NCBI GenBank assembly: GCA_018242485.1
Contig: JAFEBV010000041.1
Location: 62,001-126,000 of the forward strand
Length of the DNA: 64,000 nucleotides
DNA from: Pseudomonadota bacterium
GTDB taxonomy: Bacteria > Pseudomonadota > Gammaproteobacteria > Xanthomonadales > Xanthomonadaceae
Direction of reading: 5' to 3'
Positions 34,925 to 43,308 of the stretch are shown here, one piece after another (within the stretch, counting starts at the first letter, position 1; each line of letters begins with the position of its first letter). Under the pieces are notes generated by a model. It saw only the letters and a list, made by a program, of their open reading frames with translations, did no database searches and was not told where the DNA came from. The translations under genes were made by a program, and so were the position numbers.

Positions 34925-35772
34925 ACGATCCCGTGGACGCCACCGACCTGCTGCGCGAAATCCCGATGTTCGAAGGACTGGCCGAGGACGACCTCGCCGC
35001 GCTCGCCGGCACTCTGGTGCCGCGCGATTTCCGCGCCGGGCAGGCGATCTTCGCGCTCGGCGACACGGGCGATGCGATGTACATCGTGCAAAGCGGCGAC
35101 GTGAACATCCACCTGCCCGGCGAGGATTCGCGGCGCATTTCGCTCAAGGACATCTCGCGGGGGGAGTTTTTCGGCGAGCTGGCGATGTTCGACGACAAGC
35201 CGCGCAGCGCCAGCGCGCAAGCGACCAGCCCGACCGTGCTGCTGGAACTCGATCGCGGCACGCTGGAAAGCTACCTCGACCATCGCCCGCGCGCGGCGAT
35301 GGCGATCCTGCGCACGATGAGCGAGCGCCTGCGCGAAACCAACACCCTGCTGTCGGCGCGTGCGGCGCGCAATGTCAACGAGGAGATCGACAAAAGCTTG
35401 ACGTGGAGCGAGCGGCTTGCCGATGCGGTGGCTGAACTCAACGGCAGCTGGAAGTTCATCCTTTTCCTGATAGCGCTCACCGCGGCATGGTTCGTCGTCA
35501 ACAGCCATCTGGTGATGAAGTCGCCGCCCGACGACTATCCCTACCAATTTTACAATCTCGCGCTGGGCATTCTTGTCGCCTTGCAGGGGCCGCTGATCGT
35601 GATGAGCCAGAACCGCCAGGCGCACAAGGATCGCGCGCGCGCCGACACCGATTTCAAGGTCAACATCAAGAACGAGATCAACATCGAGACCCTGCTGCGC
35701 GAGATGGGCGAGTTCCGCGCCGAGGTCAACGACCGGCTGGATCTCGCCGAACGCGAAGTGCGTCGCGGTTGA
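34921..35772 (+). CDS. Cyclic nucleotide-binding domain fused to a DUF1003 membrane domain
   Basis: A 283-residue protein. Residues about 8-130 are a CRP-type cNMP-binding domain (LREIPMFEGLAEDDLAALAG, the phosphate-binding cassette RGEFFGELAMFDDKPRSASAQA). Residues about 145-280 are DUF1003: WSERLADAVAELNGSWKFILFLIALTAAW, NSHLV, YPYQFYNLALGILVALQGPLIVMSQNRQ with two membrane helices, and a C-terminal coiled coil. There is no DNA-binding domain, so a nucleotide signal is probably read at the membrane. The ATG overlaps the YiiX-like stop (ATGA). A class III cyclase homologue lies 22 kb away in the window, which could supply a ligand, but that is speculation. Confidence 0.88.
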   Translation: MNDPVDATDLLREIPMFEGLAEDDLAALAGTLVPRDFRAGQAIFALGDTGDAMYIVQSGDVNIHLPGEDSRRISLKDISRGEFFGELAMFDDKPRSASAQATSPTVLLELDRGTLESYLDHRPRAAMAILRTMSERLRETNTLLSARAARNVNEEIDKSLTWSERLADAVAELNGSWKFILFLIALTAAWFVVNSHLVMKSPPDDYPYQFYNLALGILVALQGPLIVMSQNRQAHKDRARADTDFKVNIKNEINIETLLREMGEFRAEVNDRLDLAEREVRRG

Positions 35773-35790
35773 GACGGACTTGGCAGCGCG

Positions 35791-38136
35791 TCAACGCGAC
35801 GTTTCGAACGTACCGTAAGGCCGCAATTGCGGCAGCACGGCCGGATCGCCGACCACCACGATCGACGGATCGGTGGGCGCGAAGTACTTGCGCGCCGCGT
35901 CCTGCACCTGCGCGGCGGTCACCGCTTCAACCTTCGGCGCGAACTCGGCGAGCGACTGCGGCGAGCGCCCCGCCAGCCAGCCTTCTGCCAATGCATCGGC
36001 CACCTGCCCTTGCGGCTGGTTGAACAGCAGGTAGCTGCCGACGAGGTAATGCTGCGTCTGCGCCAGCTCCACGGCAGGCACGGGCTGATCGCCCAGTCCG
36101 CCGTAATCGGCGAGGAAGCGCCCGATCGCCGCCCCGGTCACTGCGTTGCGCACATTCGCGTAAGCGATCACCGAGCCGCCCATGCGGTCGGCGTGGAACA
36201 CGCTGCCGGCACCGTAGGTATAGCCCTTGTCCTCGCGCAGATCGAGGTTGAGGCGGCTGCGGAAACCCTGACCAAGCACGGCGTTGGCGACCAGCAGCGG
36301 GTAGTAGTCGGGTGAGGAAGCCGTCACCGCCGGAGCACCGAGGCGGATCGCCGACTGCACGCTGCCGCCACGAGCGACGAACACCCGCGCCGCCGGTGCG
36401 GCAGCCGGCGCGGGACCGACACCGACCGACGGTTTGCCCTCCGCGCGCCAGTCGCCGAACACCGCGTCGGCCATGCGCAGGGCGTCATCGACACCGATCC
36501 GCCCACTGATCACCAGCAATGCCTCGTCGGGCCGAAAGCGCCGGTCGTGTTCGCTAGCCAGCGTGTCCTGCGTGATCGACAGCAGCGACGCTTCCGCCGG
36601 GGTCGTGTGCCCATAGGGATGCCCCGGGTACACCAGCGGCAACAGCGCCTTCCGCGCCAGCCAGTCCGGATCGGTACGCGCGGCGACCAGCGCCTGCAAC
36701 GCGCGCAGCTTGCCATGCTCGACTTCATCGCGTGGAAAGGATGGCGACAGCGCGATTTCGGACAGCAGGGTGACGATTTTCGCGGCATTCGATGCCAGCC
36801 CCGACGCCGTGATCGTGATGCCATCGACGTTGGCTTCGGTGTGCAGTTGCCCGCCCCAGGATTGCAGGTCGCCCGCGATCTGCGCGGCGCTGCGCGATTC
36901 CGTGCCTTCCTTGAGCAGATCGGCCAGCAGGTTCGACAGCCCCGGTTGCAACGGCGGATCGTCTGCCAACCCACCGCGCACCGTCAACACGAACTGCACC
37001 ATCGGCGGGCCATCGGTGCGCGGCAGGATCCATACCTGCATACCGTTATGCAACGTGCGCTGCTCGACGTGCAACGGCGGCAGCGGGCGATCCGGGCCGT
37101 AGGGAGGAAGATCCTTGGGCAGGGCATCCATGGCATGTTTCTTCGGTGGAGACGCGGTGGCTGGCGCGGTGGGGTGGGCGGTGGTGGGTGGTAGGGCGGG
37201 ATTAGTCGGCGCAACGATGTTTGATGGCGAGGCGTTTGGCGACAGCGTGGACTTTTCACTCCCTCCCCTACGTGCAGGGGAGGGCTGGGGAGGGGTTGAT
37301 GGGGCAACGGGTGCTACTCGTACGGGCACCGGAAGTGCACTGACATTGGATGCAGTTGCGCTCGTCGATGCCCCAGCGGACTGCGACAGCGCTGTCTTGG
37401 TTGGCGGCGCAGTCGCCTCCATTTTTACGGGCGTCGGCTTGGCAGGTGACAACACGTCGGCCTCGCAACCCCCTCCCAACCTCCCCCTGCTATCGCAAGG
37501 GGAGGGGTTAAAGCGCTGTGGTTGCTGGCTATCCCCGGCCAGACCGGCGCTCGTTGTCGGCGAGGTGTTCGTCGGCAGCACAGGACTGATTGTCAGCACG
37601 CCATTCGATGGGGACGGAGCGAGCTTTTCACTCCCTCCCCTATTTATTGGGGGTGATGAGGCGCGATCACGAACTGCCGGTGACAGTTCGTGCGCCGAAG
37701 AACGCCCGGCAGGGCCGGAGGGTTGGGGTGGGGTTGCCAAGGGAGCGACCGGTGCTACTCGCGCGGGCACCGGCGGAGTACTGGTGCTGGTATCTTCGGT
37801 AACCATCGAAGTTCCAACGGCCTGCGACGGCGCTGCCTTGGTTGGCGGCGCAGTCGCCTCCTTGATTGCGGGCGTCGGCTTGACGGGAAGCAACACATCG
37901 GCCTCACAACCCACTCCCAACCTCCCCCTGCTGTCGCAAGGGGAGGTGCTCGATGGCGGCGTCTGCTGACTTGCACCGTCTATTGCAAGGTTCGAGGGCG
38001 GAGTGGGGTTCGCCGGAGTCGCGACGATCTGCGTCTGCGCGGCGTTCTGCGAGGTCGTGGTATTGACTGGCGGCTCGGCCGCAGCCTGCGGATCGACCAA
38101 TATCAACGTCAGCAGCACGGGCCACAGCGCCATCAT
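35791..38136 (-). CDS. M16-family protein lacking the zinc motif, with an expanded repeat-rich linker
   Basis: A 781-residue exported protein. A short signal (MMALWPVLLTLILVDPQAAA) is followed by about 310 residues of Pro/Thr/Ser/Ala-rich sequence, then an M16 fold from about residue 335 (LPPLHVEQRTLHNGMQVWILPRTDGPPMVQFVLTVRGGLADD). The HxxEH zinc motif is missing: the place reads GLSNLLADLLKEGTE. So this is the non-catalytic partner of the upstream M16 protease, as in two-chain periplasmic pairs. The linker contains palindromic repeats and two copies of a PCDSRGRLGxGCEADVL block. Starts TTG 38142 and ATG 38136 or 38133 are possible. Confidence 0.88.
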   Translation of the reverse strand: MMALWPVLLTLILVDPQAAAEPPVNTTTSQNAAQTQIVATPANPTPPSNLAIDGASQQTPPSSTSPCDSRGRLGVGCEADVLLPVKPTPAIKEATAPPTKAAPSQAVGTSMVTEDTSTSTPPVPARVAPVAPLATPPQPSGPAGRSSAHELSPAVRDRASSPPINRGGSEKLAPSPSNGVLTISPVLPTNTSPTTSAGLAGDSQQPQRFNPSPCDSRGRLGGGCEADVLSPAKPTPVKMEATAPPTKTALSQSAGASTSATASNVSALPVPVRVAPVAPSTPPQPSPARRGGSEKSTLSPNASPSNIVAPTNPALPPTTAHPTAPATASPPKKHAMDALPKDLPPYGPDRPLPPLHVEQRTLHNGMQVWILPRTDGPPMVQFVLTVRGGLADDPPLQPGLSNLLADLLKEGTESRSAAQIAGDLQSWGGQLHTEANVDGITITASGLASNAAKIVTLLSEIALSPSFPRDEVEHGKLRALQALVAARTDPDWLARKALLPLVYPGHPYGHTTPAEASLLSITQDTLASEHDRRFRPDEALLVISGRIGVDDALRMADAVFGDWRAEGKPSVGVGPAPAAAPAARVFVARGGSVQSAIRLGAPAVTASSPDYYPLLVANAVLGQGFRSRLNLDLREDKGYTYGAGSVFHADRMGGSVIAYANVRNAVTGAAIGRFLADYGGLGDQPVPAVELAQTQHYLVGSYLLFNQPQGQVADALAEGWLAGRSPQSLAEFAPKVEAVTAAQVQDAARKYFAPTDPSIVVVGDPAVLPQLRPYGTFETSR
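37240..37960. repeat. Duplicated repeat block within the M16 partner gene
   Basis: Palindromic repeats lie at about 37256-37300, 37465-37508, 37628-37650, 37715-37738 and 37912-37950. Segments of about 215 bases around 37300-37515 and 37743-37960 are direct copies about 441-448 bases apart. The block is in frame throughout and encodes the low-complexity linker. Confidence 0.88.
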
Positions 38137-38138
38137 GG

Positions 38139-39941
38139 TCAATGCTGGCTGCTTGCCGCGTCGGACGGGAGTGAAGACGCATCGCCGGCAGGGGAACTGG
38201 TCGAAGGAACGGCAAGCGGCTTGCTGGTCGCAGTCGGTGCGAGTGCCGGGGTAGTGGGCTTCGGCTCCGAAGTGGCTGGTTTCGAACCCTTTGCTTTCGA
38301 TGGCGTCGTTTCTGGTGCCGCTGCAGGTGAAGGTGCTGGTACTGGCGTTGCAACTGGCGCAACCATGTCGATTGTTTGGAGCGATTGATTCGGCGTGTTC
38401 GCAGGCGCTGGCTGTGCTGGCTTTGTGGCCGCAGGAACGGTCGGTGTCGTGGCAGCAGGCGGCACGGCGACATGCTGCAAGTCACCCACCACCACGGTGC
38501 CGGCTGGTTTCGCGGGCTTCGCCGGTTTCGGCTTGTCCTTGGCGCGCCGATCCGAGCGCGCCGGGCTGTTGGCGGGCAGCATGAAATCGGGTACACGCTC
38601 GATGATGCTGCGGTTGGCGTGGGTCAGATAGGTCGCTGCGACGCGCTGCACATCGGCGGAGGTAACGGTGTCGATCCGATCGGGAATCTGGTTGGCGATG
38701 CCGGCATCGCCCCATAACGCCTGCAACACGGCCAGATGCTCGGCGCGATCCATGAACGGATCCAGATCGTCGTACCAGCCCGCCAACAGATGCGTCTTCA
38801 CCGCCTGCAAGGTGGGCGCATCGACACCCTCCTTCACGATGCGCTCGATCTGCGCATCGATCGCCGCCAGCACCGCATCAGGTTTCGCATCTACCTTGTG
38901 GATCACCACCACCGCGTACAGGGTCGGGCCATCGTATTCCCACGGTGAGCCGCTGCCGGTGGAATCGCCCACCTGCACCGCCAGCGCACTGCCCTTGACC
39001 AGCGCCTGATACAGCCGCGAGGCGTCGCCGCCGCCAGCGAGCAGTTCGCCCAGCACCACCATCGCCGCCTGATCGCGGCTGCCGCGCGCGGGCATCTTCC
39101 AGCCCACCGCCAGCGCCGGCAGCTTGGCCAGAGCATCGCCTTCCACACGACGCTTCTCGGCAGTGTTCAACGGCTCGTCCACATCCGGTCGCGGTGGCGT
39201 GGCGCGCGCGGGGATCGCACCGAAGTACTTGCGCGCCAGCGCGAAGCCCTGTGCGGGCGTGACATCGCCGGCGATCGCCAACACCGCATCGTTGGGCCCG
39301 TAGAAATCGCGATGGAAGGCACGCACGTCGGTGAGGCTGGCCTTGTCCAGATCGTCGAAACTGCCGTAGCCATCGTGCGCGTTCTCCCATTTCGAGAACG
39401 CAAGCTGCGCCAGATCCGTATCGGCAAACCCGCCGTAGGGCCGGTTGAGTACGTTGACGCGGATCTCCTCCTTCACCACGTCGCGCTGGTTGTCGAGGCT
39501 GGATTGTTCGAAGTCCAGCGTCTTCATGCGGTCGGCCTCCAGCCACAGCAGTGGCTCAAGTGCGGACACCGGCGCGCGCTCGATGTAGCTGGTGAAATCC
39601 GGATGGGTCGAGCCGTTGTTGTCGCCGCCGCCGTCGGCGGTGACGCGATCGAACACGCCCGCCGGCGCATCCGGCGTGCCCTCGAACATCAGGTGCTCGA
39701 ACAGGTGCGCAAAACCCGTGCGGCCGCGCGGCTCGGTGCGGATGCCGACCTTGTACACCGCCGCGATGCCCACCGTCGGCGAGCTGTGATCCTCGGAGAC
39801 GACCACCGTCAGTCCGTTGTCGAGTTTTTGCACCTGGATCGGCAGCGTCCAGCGGTCGGACGGCGCAGCGTTGGCGGCAGACATCAGGCAGACCATGGCC
39901 ATGGCGGCGAGGCTATTCCGGAAGGCGAATCGGGCAGGCAT
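38139..39941 (-). CDS. Periplasmic M16 zinc metallopeptidase (catalytic partner)
   Basis: A 600-residue exported peptidase. The signal peptide MPARFAFRNSLAAMAMVCLMSAANA is followed by an M16 domain pair. The inverted zinc motif is intact: GFAHLFEHLMFEGTP, with the distal Glu in the NQRDVVKEEIRVN region. A second, M16-C domain covers about residues 190-400. From about 455 the sequence becomes Pro/Ala/Thr-rich to the end, with KPKPAKPAKPAG and similar runs. Its stop overlaps the start of the inactive partner, the usual arrangement of a heterodimer that degrades peptides in the periplasm. The start is ATG 39941, 6 bases after a TACTAT box. Confidence 0.92.
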   Translation of the reverse strand: MPARFAFRNSLAAMAMVCLMSAANAAPSDRWTLPIQVQKLDNGLTVVVSEDHSSPTVGIAAVYKVGIRTEPRGRTGFAHLFEHLMFEGTPDAPAGVFDRVTADGGGDNNGSTHPDFTSYIERAPVSALEPLLWLEADRMKTLDFEQSSLDNQRDVVKEEIRVNVLNRPYGGFADTDLAQLAFSKWENAHDGYGSFDDLDKASLTDVRAFHRDFYGPNDAVLAIAGDVTPAQGFALARKYFGAIPARATPPRPDVDEPLNTAEKRRVEGDALAKLPALAVGWKMPARGSRDQAAMVVLGELLAGGGDASRLYQALVKGSALAVQVGDSTGSGSPWEYDGPTLYAVVVIHKVDAKPDAVLAAIDAQIERIVKEGVDAPTLQAVKTHLLAGWYDDLDPFMDRAEHLAVLQALWGDAGIANQIPDRIDTVTSADVQRVAATYLTHANRSIIERVPDFMLPANSPARSDRRAKDKPKPAKPAKPAGTVVVGDLQHVAVPPAATTPTVPAATKPAQPAPANTPNQSLQTIDMVAPVATPVPAPSPAAAPETTPSKAKGSKPATSEPKPTTPALAPTATSKPLAVPSTSSPAGDASSLPSDAASSQH

Positions 39942-40326
39942 CGACGGATAGTATCAATCCGCCGGAGCCTGCTGGATCGTCGGATGATCGCGGCAATCTC
40001 TAACTCGACCGGAATCATTCGCGCGCCACGCGATTCGCTTGAACGCCCTGCGGCGACTTGTGGTCTGCACCTGCGCAGGATCGCGCACACAAAGACACTT
40101 GCCGACAAGGCGTGCAGGCATCCGGCAGATAGCTGGCGAAATCTTCTCGCAGCACAGTTCTTGATGCGGCACTAAAGCCTCGAGCGCCTTTGACCAACAA
40201 TATGCGTTCCCTCATCTGGCGCGCCTGCGGCGCGACACCCTCTCCCGGCGGGAGAGGGAGAAATGCCCAGCCTTCCGTCAGAACATCCTCCGTCAAGACA
40301 TCCATTGTCGCAGCTCCCTCCGCACC
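39942..40326. other. Gene-free interval between the M16 pair and asnB
   Basis: 385 bases without a credible gene. It holds the presumed M16 promoter at its left end and a palindromic repeat at 40204-40256 (CCCTCATCTGGCGCGCCTGCGGCGCG then CCCTCTCCCGGCGGGAGAGGG) near the asnB stop. I see no tRNA, small RNA or terminator with a T-tract. Confidence 0.6.
39948..39956 (-). promoter_or_regulatory. Extended -10 promoter box for the M16 operon
   Basis: Minus strand TGATACTAT: an extended -10 (TGn) plus TACTAT ending 6 bases before the ATG. No ribosome-binding site is present, so the transcript may be leaderless. Confidence 0.45.
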
Positions 40327-42030
40327 CTACCCCACCGCCGCCGCATGCACTCCCGCCACCGCGCGACCGGAGGGATCGGCCGCGTTGGCGAACGCGGCAT
40401 CCCACGCGATGGCGGTTGGAGATGAACAGGCGATCGACTTGCCGCCCGGCACGCTGCGGGCGCAGGCGTCACCGGGGAAGTGGCGCTCGAAGATCGTCCG
40501 GTAAAAATAGGCTTCCTTGGTCTGCGGGGTGTTGATCGGATAGCGACCGGCGGCGGCAGCGAACTGCGCATCGCTCACCTGCACCTGCGCGTGGGCCTTG
40601 AGGCCGTCGATCCAGCCGTAGCCCACGCCGTCGCTGAACTGCTCCTTCTGCCGCCACAGGATGGCATCGGGCAGGTGGCCGGCGAAGGCTTCGCGCAACA
40701 CGGCCTTCTCGATGCGGCGGCTGTCGGTGGAATCACTCGCCCGCGTGCGCACCATCTTGTGCGTGGCGTCCATGCGCATCGCCACGTCGAGAAACTCGAC
40801 ATCGAGGAAAGGTACGCGCGGCTCCACGCCCCAGGCCATCATCGACTTGTTCGCGCGCAGGCAGTCATAGCTGTGCAGAGCATCGAGCTTGCGCACCAGT
40901 TCCTCGTGGAAGGCGCGCGCGTCGGGTGCCTTGTGGAAATACAGGTAGCCGCCGAAAATCTCATCGCTGCCCTCGCCGGAGAGCACCATCTTCACGCCCA
41001 TCGCCTTGATCCGCCGCGCCAGCAGGTACATCGGCGTGGACGCGCGGATGGTGGTCACGTCGTAGGTCTCGATGTGGCGGATCACCTCGGGCAGCGCGTC
41101 GAGCCCTTCCTCGAAGGTGTAGGTAAAACCGTGGTGCACGGTGCCCAGCGCGTCGGCGGCGATGCGCGCGGCGGCGAGGTCGGGCGAACCTTCCAGTCCG
41201 ATGGCGAAGGAATGCAGGCGCGGCCACCACGCCTCGGTGGCATCGTCGTCCTCGATGCGGCGGCGCGCGAAGCGCGCCGCGCAGGCGGCGACCAGCGAGG
41301 AATCCAGCCCACCCGACAGCAGCACGCCGTAAGGCACATCGCTCATCATCTGTCGGTGCACGGCGGCCTCGAAGGCTTCGCGCAGTTCTCGTGCCGACAC
41401 CTCCACGCCAGCGACCGCGTCGTAGTCGCGCCATGTGCGCGTGTAATAGCGCGCGCACACGCCGGTCGCGCTGTCGTACCAATGCCCCGGCGGAAAGGGC
41501 GCCACGTCCTCGCACAGCCGTGCGATCGCTTTCATCTCGGAGGCAACCCACAGCCGGCCCTCGTGGTCGTGGCCCCAGTACAGCGGACACACGCCGATGG
41601 GGTCGCGCGCGATCAGCACGCGTTGCGCGTGCCGATCCCACAGAGCAAAGGCGAAGATGCCATTGATCTCGTCCAGCCACGCGGCCACGTCGTCACGTTG
41701 CGCGTACAGGGCATTGACGACTTCGCAATCCGAGCCGGTCTGGAAGGCATACGGCGCGACCAGTGCGGCTTGCAGGGCATGGTGGTTGTAGATCTCGCCA
41801 TTGACCGCGAGCACGAGGCGACCATCGGCCGAACGCAGCGGCTGCGAACCACCGGCCGGATCGACGATGGCGAGGCGTTCATGGACAAGAATGGCGGCCG
41901 GATCGGCATGCACGCCGCTCCAGTCCGGGCCGCGATGGCGCTGCTGCGCGGACAGCGACAGCGCCAGCGGGCGCAGGGGTGAAAGATCGGCGCCGGGGCG
42001 CAGGTCGAAGATGCCGAGGATCGAGCACAT
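40327..42030 (-). CDS. asnB: Asparagine synthetase B (glutamine-hydrolysing)
   Basis: A 567-residue enzyme making asparagine from aspartate, glutamine and ATP. Cys2 (MCSILGIFD) is the glutaminase nucleophile after Met removal. RHRGPDWSG, VHERLAIVDP and NGEIYNH complete the N-terminal nucleophile domain. The synthetase half has the PP-loop LLSGGLDSSLVAA (about residue 240) and LSGEGSDEIFGGYLYF. Length matches E. coli AsnB (554). Its 5' region (42031-42371) contains heptads, two palindromic repeats and a strong terminator that follows a leader ORF with four asparagine codons, which suggests attenuation by asparagine supply. Confidence 0.96.
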   Translation of the reverse strand: MCSILGIFDLRPGADLSPLRPLALSLSAQQRHRGPDWSGVHADPAAILVHERLAIVDPAGGSQPLRSADGRLVLAVNGEIYNHHALQAALVAPYAFQTGSDCEVVNALYAQRDDVAAWLDEINGIFAFALWDRHAQRVLIARDPIGVCPLYWGHDHEGRLWVASEMKAIARLCEDVAPFPPGHWYDSATGVCARYYTRTWRDYDAVAGVEVSARELREAFEAAVHRQMMSDVPYGVLLSGGLDSSLVAACAARFARRRIEDDDATEAWWPRLHSFAIGLEGSPDLAAARIAADALGTVHHGFTYTFEEGLDALPEVIRHIETYDVTTIRASTPMYLLARRIKAMGVKMVLSGEGSDEIFGGYLYFHKAPDARAFHEELVRKLDALHSYDCLRANKSMMAWGVEPRVPFLDVEFLDVAMRMDATHKMVRTRASDSTDSRRIEKAVLREAFAGHLPDAILWRQKEQFSDGVGYGWIDGLKAHAQVQVSDAQFAAAAGRYPINTPQTKEAYFYRTIFERHFPGDACARSVPGGKSIACSSPTAIAWDAAFANAADPSGRAVAGVHAAAVG

Positions 42031-42082
42031 GGGTTTGGGGTGATTGGTGATTGGGGAATGGGATCAATCTGCAATGTGGACA

Positions 42083-42182
42083 CCTTCCCCCGCTTGCGGG
42101 GGAAGGCTGGGATGGGGGCGATTTCCGATGTGCTTCCCCCCACCCCAACCCTCCCCCGCAGGCGGGGGAGGGAATTGGAAGC
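42083..42182. repeat. Paired palindromic repeats in the asnB 5' region
   Basis: CCTTCCCCCGC-TTG-CGGGGGAAGG (42084-42106) and CCCCACCCCAACCCTCCCCCGC-AGGCGGGGGAGGG (42140-42175), facing each other. A nearly identical pair lies at 44949-45043. Heptad-like GTGATTG units sit at about 42039-42053. Confidence 0.85.
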
Positions 42183-42310
42183 ATGTCTCGTGCATCACGC
42201 GTCGGAGATCAGCGAACCGGGATCGGAACACCGCGCAGCCATTTCAGCCATATGGAATTTCGTCGCCATTCCAAAACTTCCATGCTCAGTCTCCTCTCTT
42301 TGTCGCGCAT

Positions 42311-42340
42311 AAAAAAACCTGCACATTGCGGTGCAGGTTT
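42311..42340 (-). terminator. Strong intrinsic terminator upstream of asnB (candidate attenuator)
   Basis: Minus strand AAACCTGCAC-CGCAAT-GTGCAGGTTT with a run of seven T. It starts 32 bases after the stop of the Asn-rich ORF and 280 before asnB. It could also end the fabD-fabG transcript. Confidence 0.88.
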
Positions 42341-42371
42341 CGGTGATCGGTGCGGTGGATGCAATCGCGCG

Positions 42372-42491
42372 CTAATCGCCGGCCTGCGGTGGGCGGGGAT
42401 TGGTATTGCGATTGAGATTGGAGAAGCACGCGGGTACGCACGCGCCGCGGATGGCGTCGAAATCCAGAGAAATGGCGCGACGTCGTGTCAT
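42372..42491 (-). CDS. Candidate asparagine-sensing leader peptide for asnB
   Basis: A 39-codon ORF (ATG 42491, TAG 42372-42374) between fabG and the terminator. Four of seven successive codons are asparagine (N-L-N-R-N-T-N, AAT each time, 42399-42419), and the run ends eight codons before the stop. The Asn-codon segment CAATCGC (42408-42414) is complementary to GCGATTG (42362-42368) and partly to the stop-codon region; GCAGG (42383-42387) can pair with the terminator arm CCTGC (42333-42337). No Shine-Dalgarno is visible; a TTGCAT/CACGAT pair with 17-base spacing would start transcription near the ATG. Function is inferred. Confidence 0.55.
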   Translation of the reverse strand: MTRRRAISLDFDAIRGACVPACFSNLNRNTNPRPPQAGD

Positions 42492-42558
42492 GGGTTGATC
42501 GTGACGTATGGCGCCAACGGATGCAAGCTGGGGGAACATGCGCCTGCCCACATCCTCC

Positions 42559-43308
42559 TCAGCCCATGTACATGCCACCATTGACATGCAGGGTCTGGCC
42601 GGTGATGTAGTCCGCATCCGGGCCGGCGAGGAAGGCCACCGCGCGGGCGATGTCGGCCGCATCGCCGAAGCGCCCCAGCGCGATCTGCGCGAGCATCGCC
42701 TGCTTGGCTTCCTCGGGCAGCGAGCGGGTCATGTCGGTGTCGATGAAACCCGGCGCCACCACGTTCACGGTGATGCCGCGCGAGCCGATTTCGCGCGCCA
42801 GCGATTTGGAGAACGCGATGATGCCCGCCTTCGCCGCCGCATAGTTGGCCTGCCCCGGATTGCCGGTCGCGCCGATCACCGAGGCGATGTTGATGATGCG
42901 CCCGCGGCGAGCCTTCATCATCGCGCGCAGCACCGCCTTGGAGCTGCGATACACCGAGGTGAGGTTGGTGTCGAGTATCGATTGCCATTCCTCGTCTTTC
43001 ATCCGCAGCAGCAGGTTGTCGCGGGTAATGCCGGCGTTGTTGACGAGCACCGAGATCGGCCCGAATTCCCTGGCGATGGAATCGATCAACGCCTCGACCG
43101 CGCCGGCTTCGGTGACGTTCAGCACGCGGCCGACACCGCCCTGCGCGGCAAGCCGCTCGCCGATGGCGGCCGCGCCGGCTTCGGTGGTGGCGGTGCCGAT
43201 CACCTTGGCGCCGCGTGCGGCCAGTTCGTCGGCGATGGCCGCGCCGATGCCGCGGCTGGCGCCGGTGACGAGGGCGATTTCGCCGGCGAGGGTGGGGTTC
43301 GTGCTCAT
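42559..43308 (-). CDS. fabG: 3-oxoacyl-ACP reductase
   Basis: A 249-residue short-chain dehydrogenase reducing beta-ketoacyl-ACP with NADPH. It has TGASRGIG, NNAGITRDNLLLRMKDEEW (a FabG-specific block), catalytic Ser in INIASVIGATGNPGQ, YAAAK (Tyr/Lys) and VVAPGFIDTDMT, ending LHVNGGMYMG. These make it FabG rather than a generic SDR. ATG 43308 overlaps the fabD stop by 4 bases. acpP and fabF, which usually follow, are absent; a small ORF and asnB come next instead. Confidence 0.95.
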   Translation of the reverse strand: MSTNPTLAGEIALVTGASRGIGAAIADELAARGAKVIGTATTEAGAAAIGERLAAQGGVGRVLNVTEAGAVEALIDSIAREFGPISVLVNNAGITRDNLLLRMKDEEWQSILDTNLTSVYRSSKAVLRAMMKARRGRIINIASVIGATGNPGQANYAAAKAGIIAFSKSLAREIGSRGITVNVVAPGFIDTDMTRSLPEEAKQAMLAQIALGRFGDAADIARAVAFLAGPDADYITGQTLHVNGGMYMG

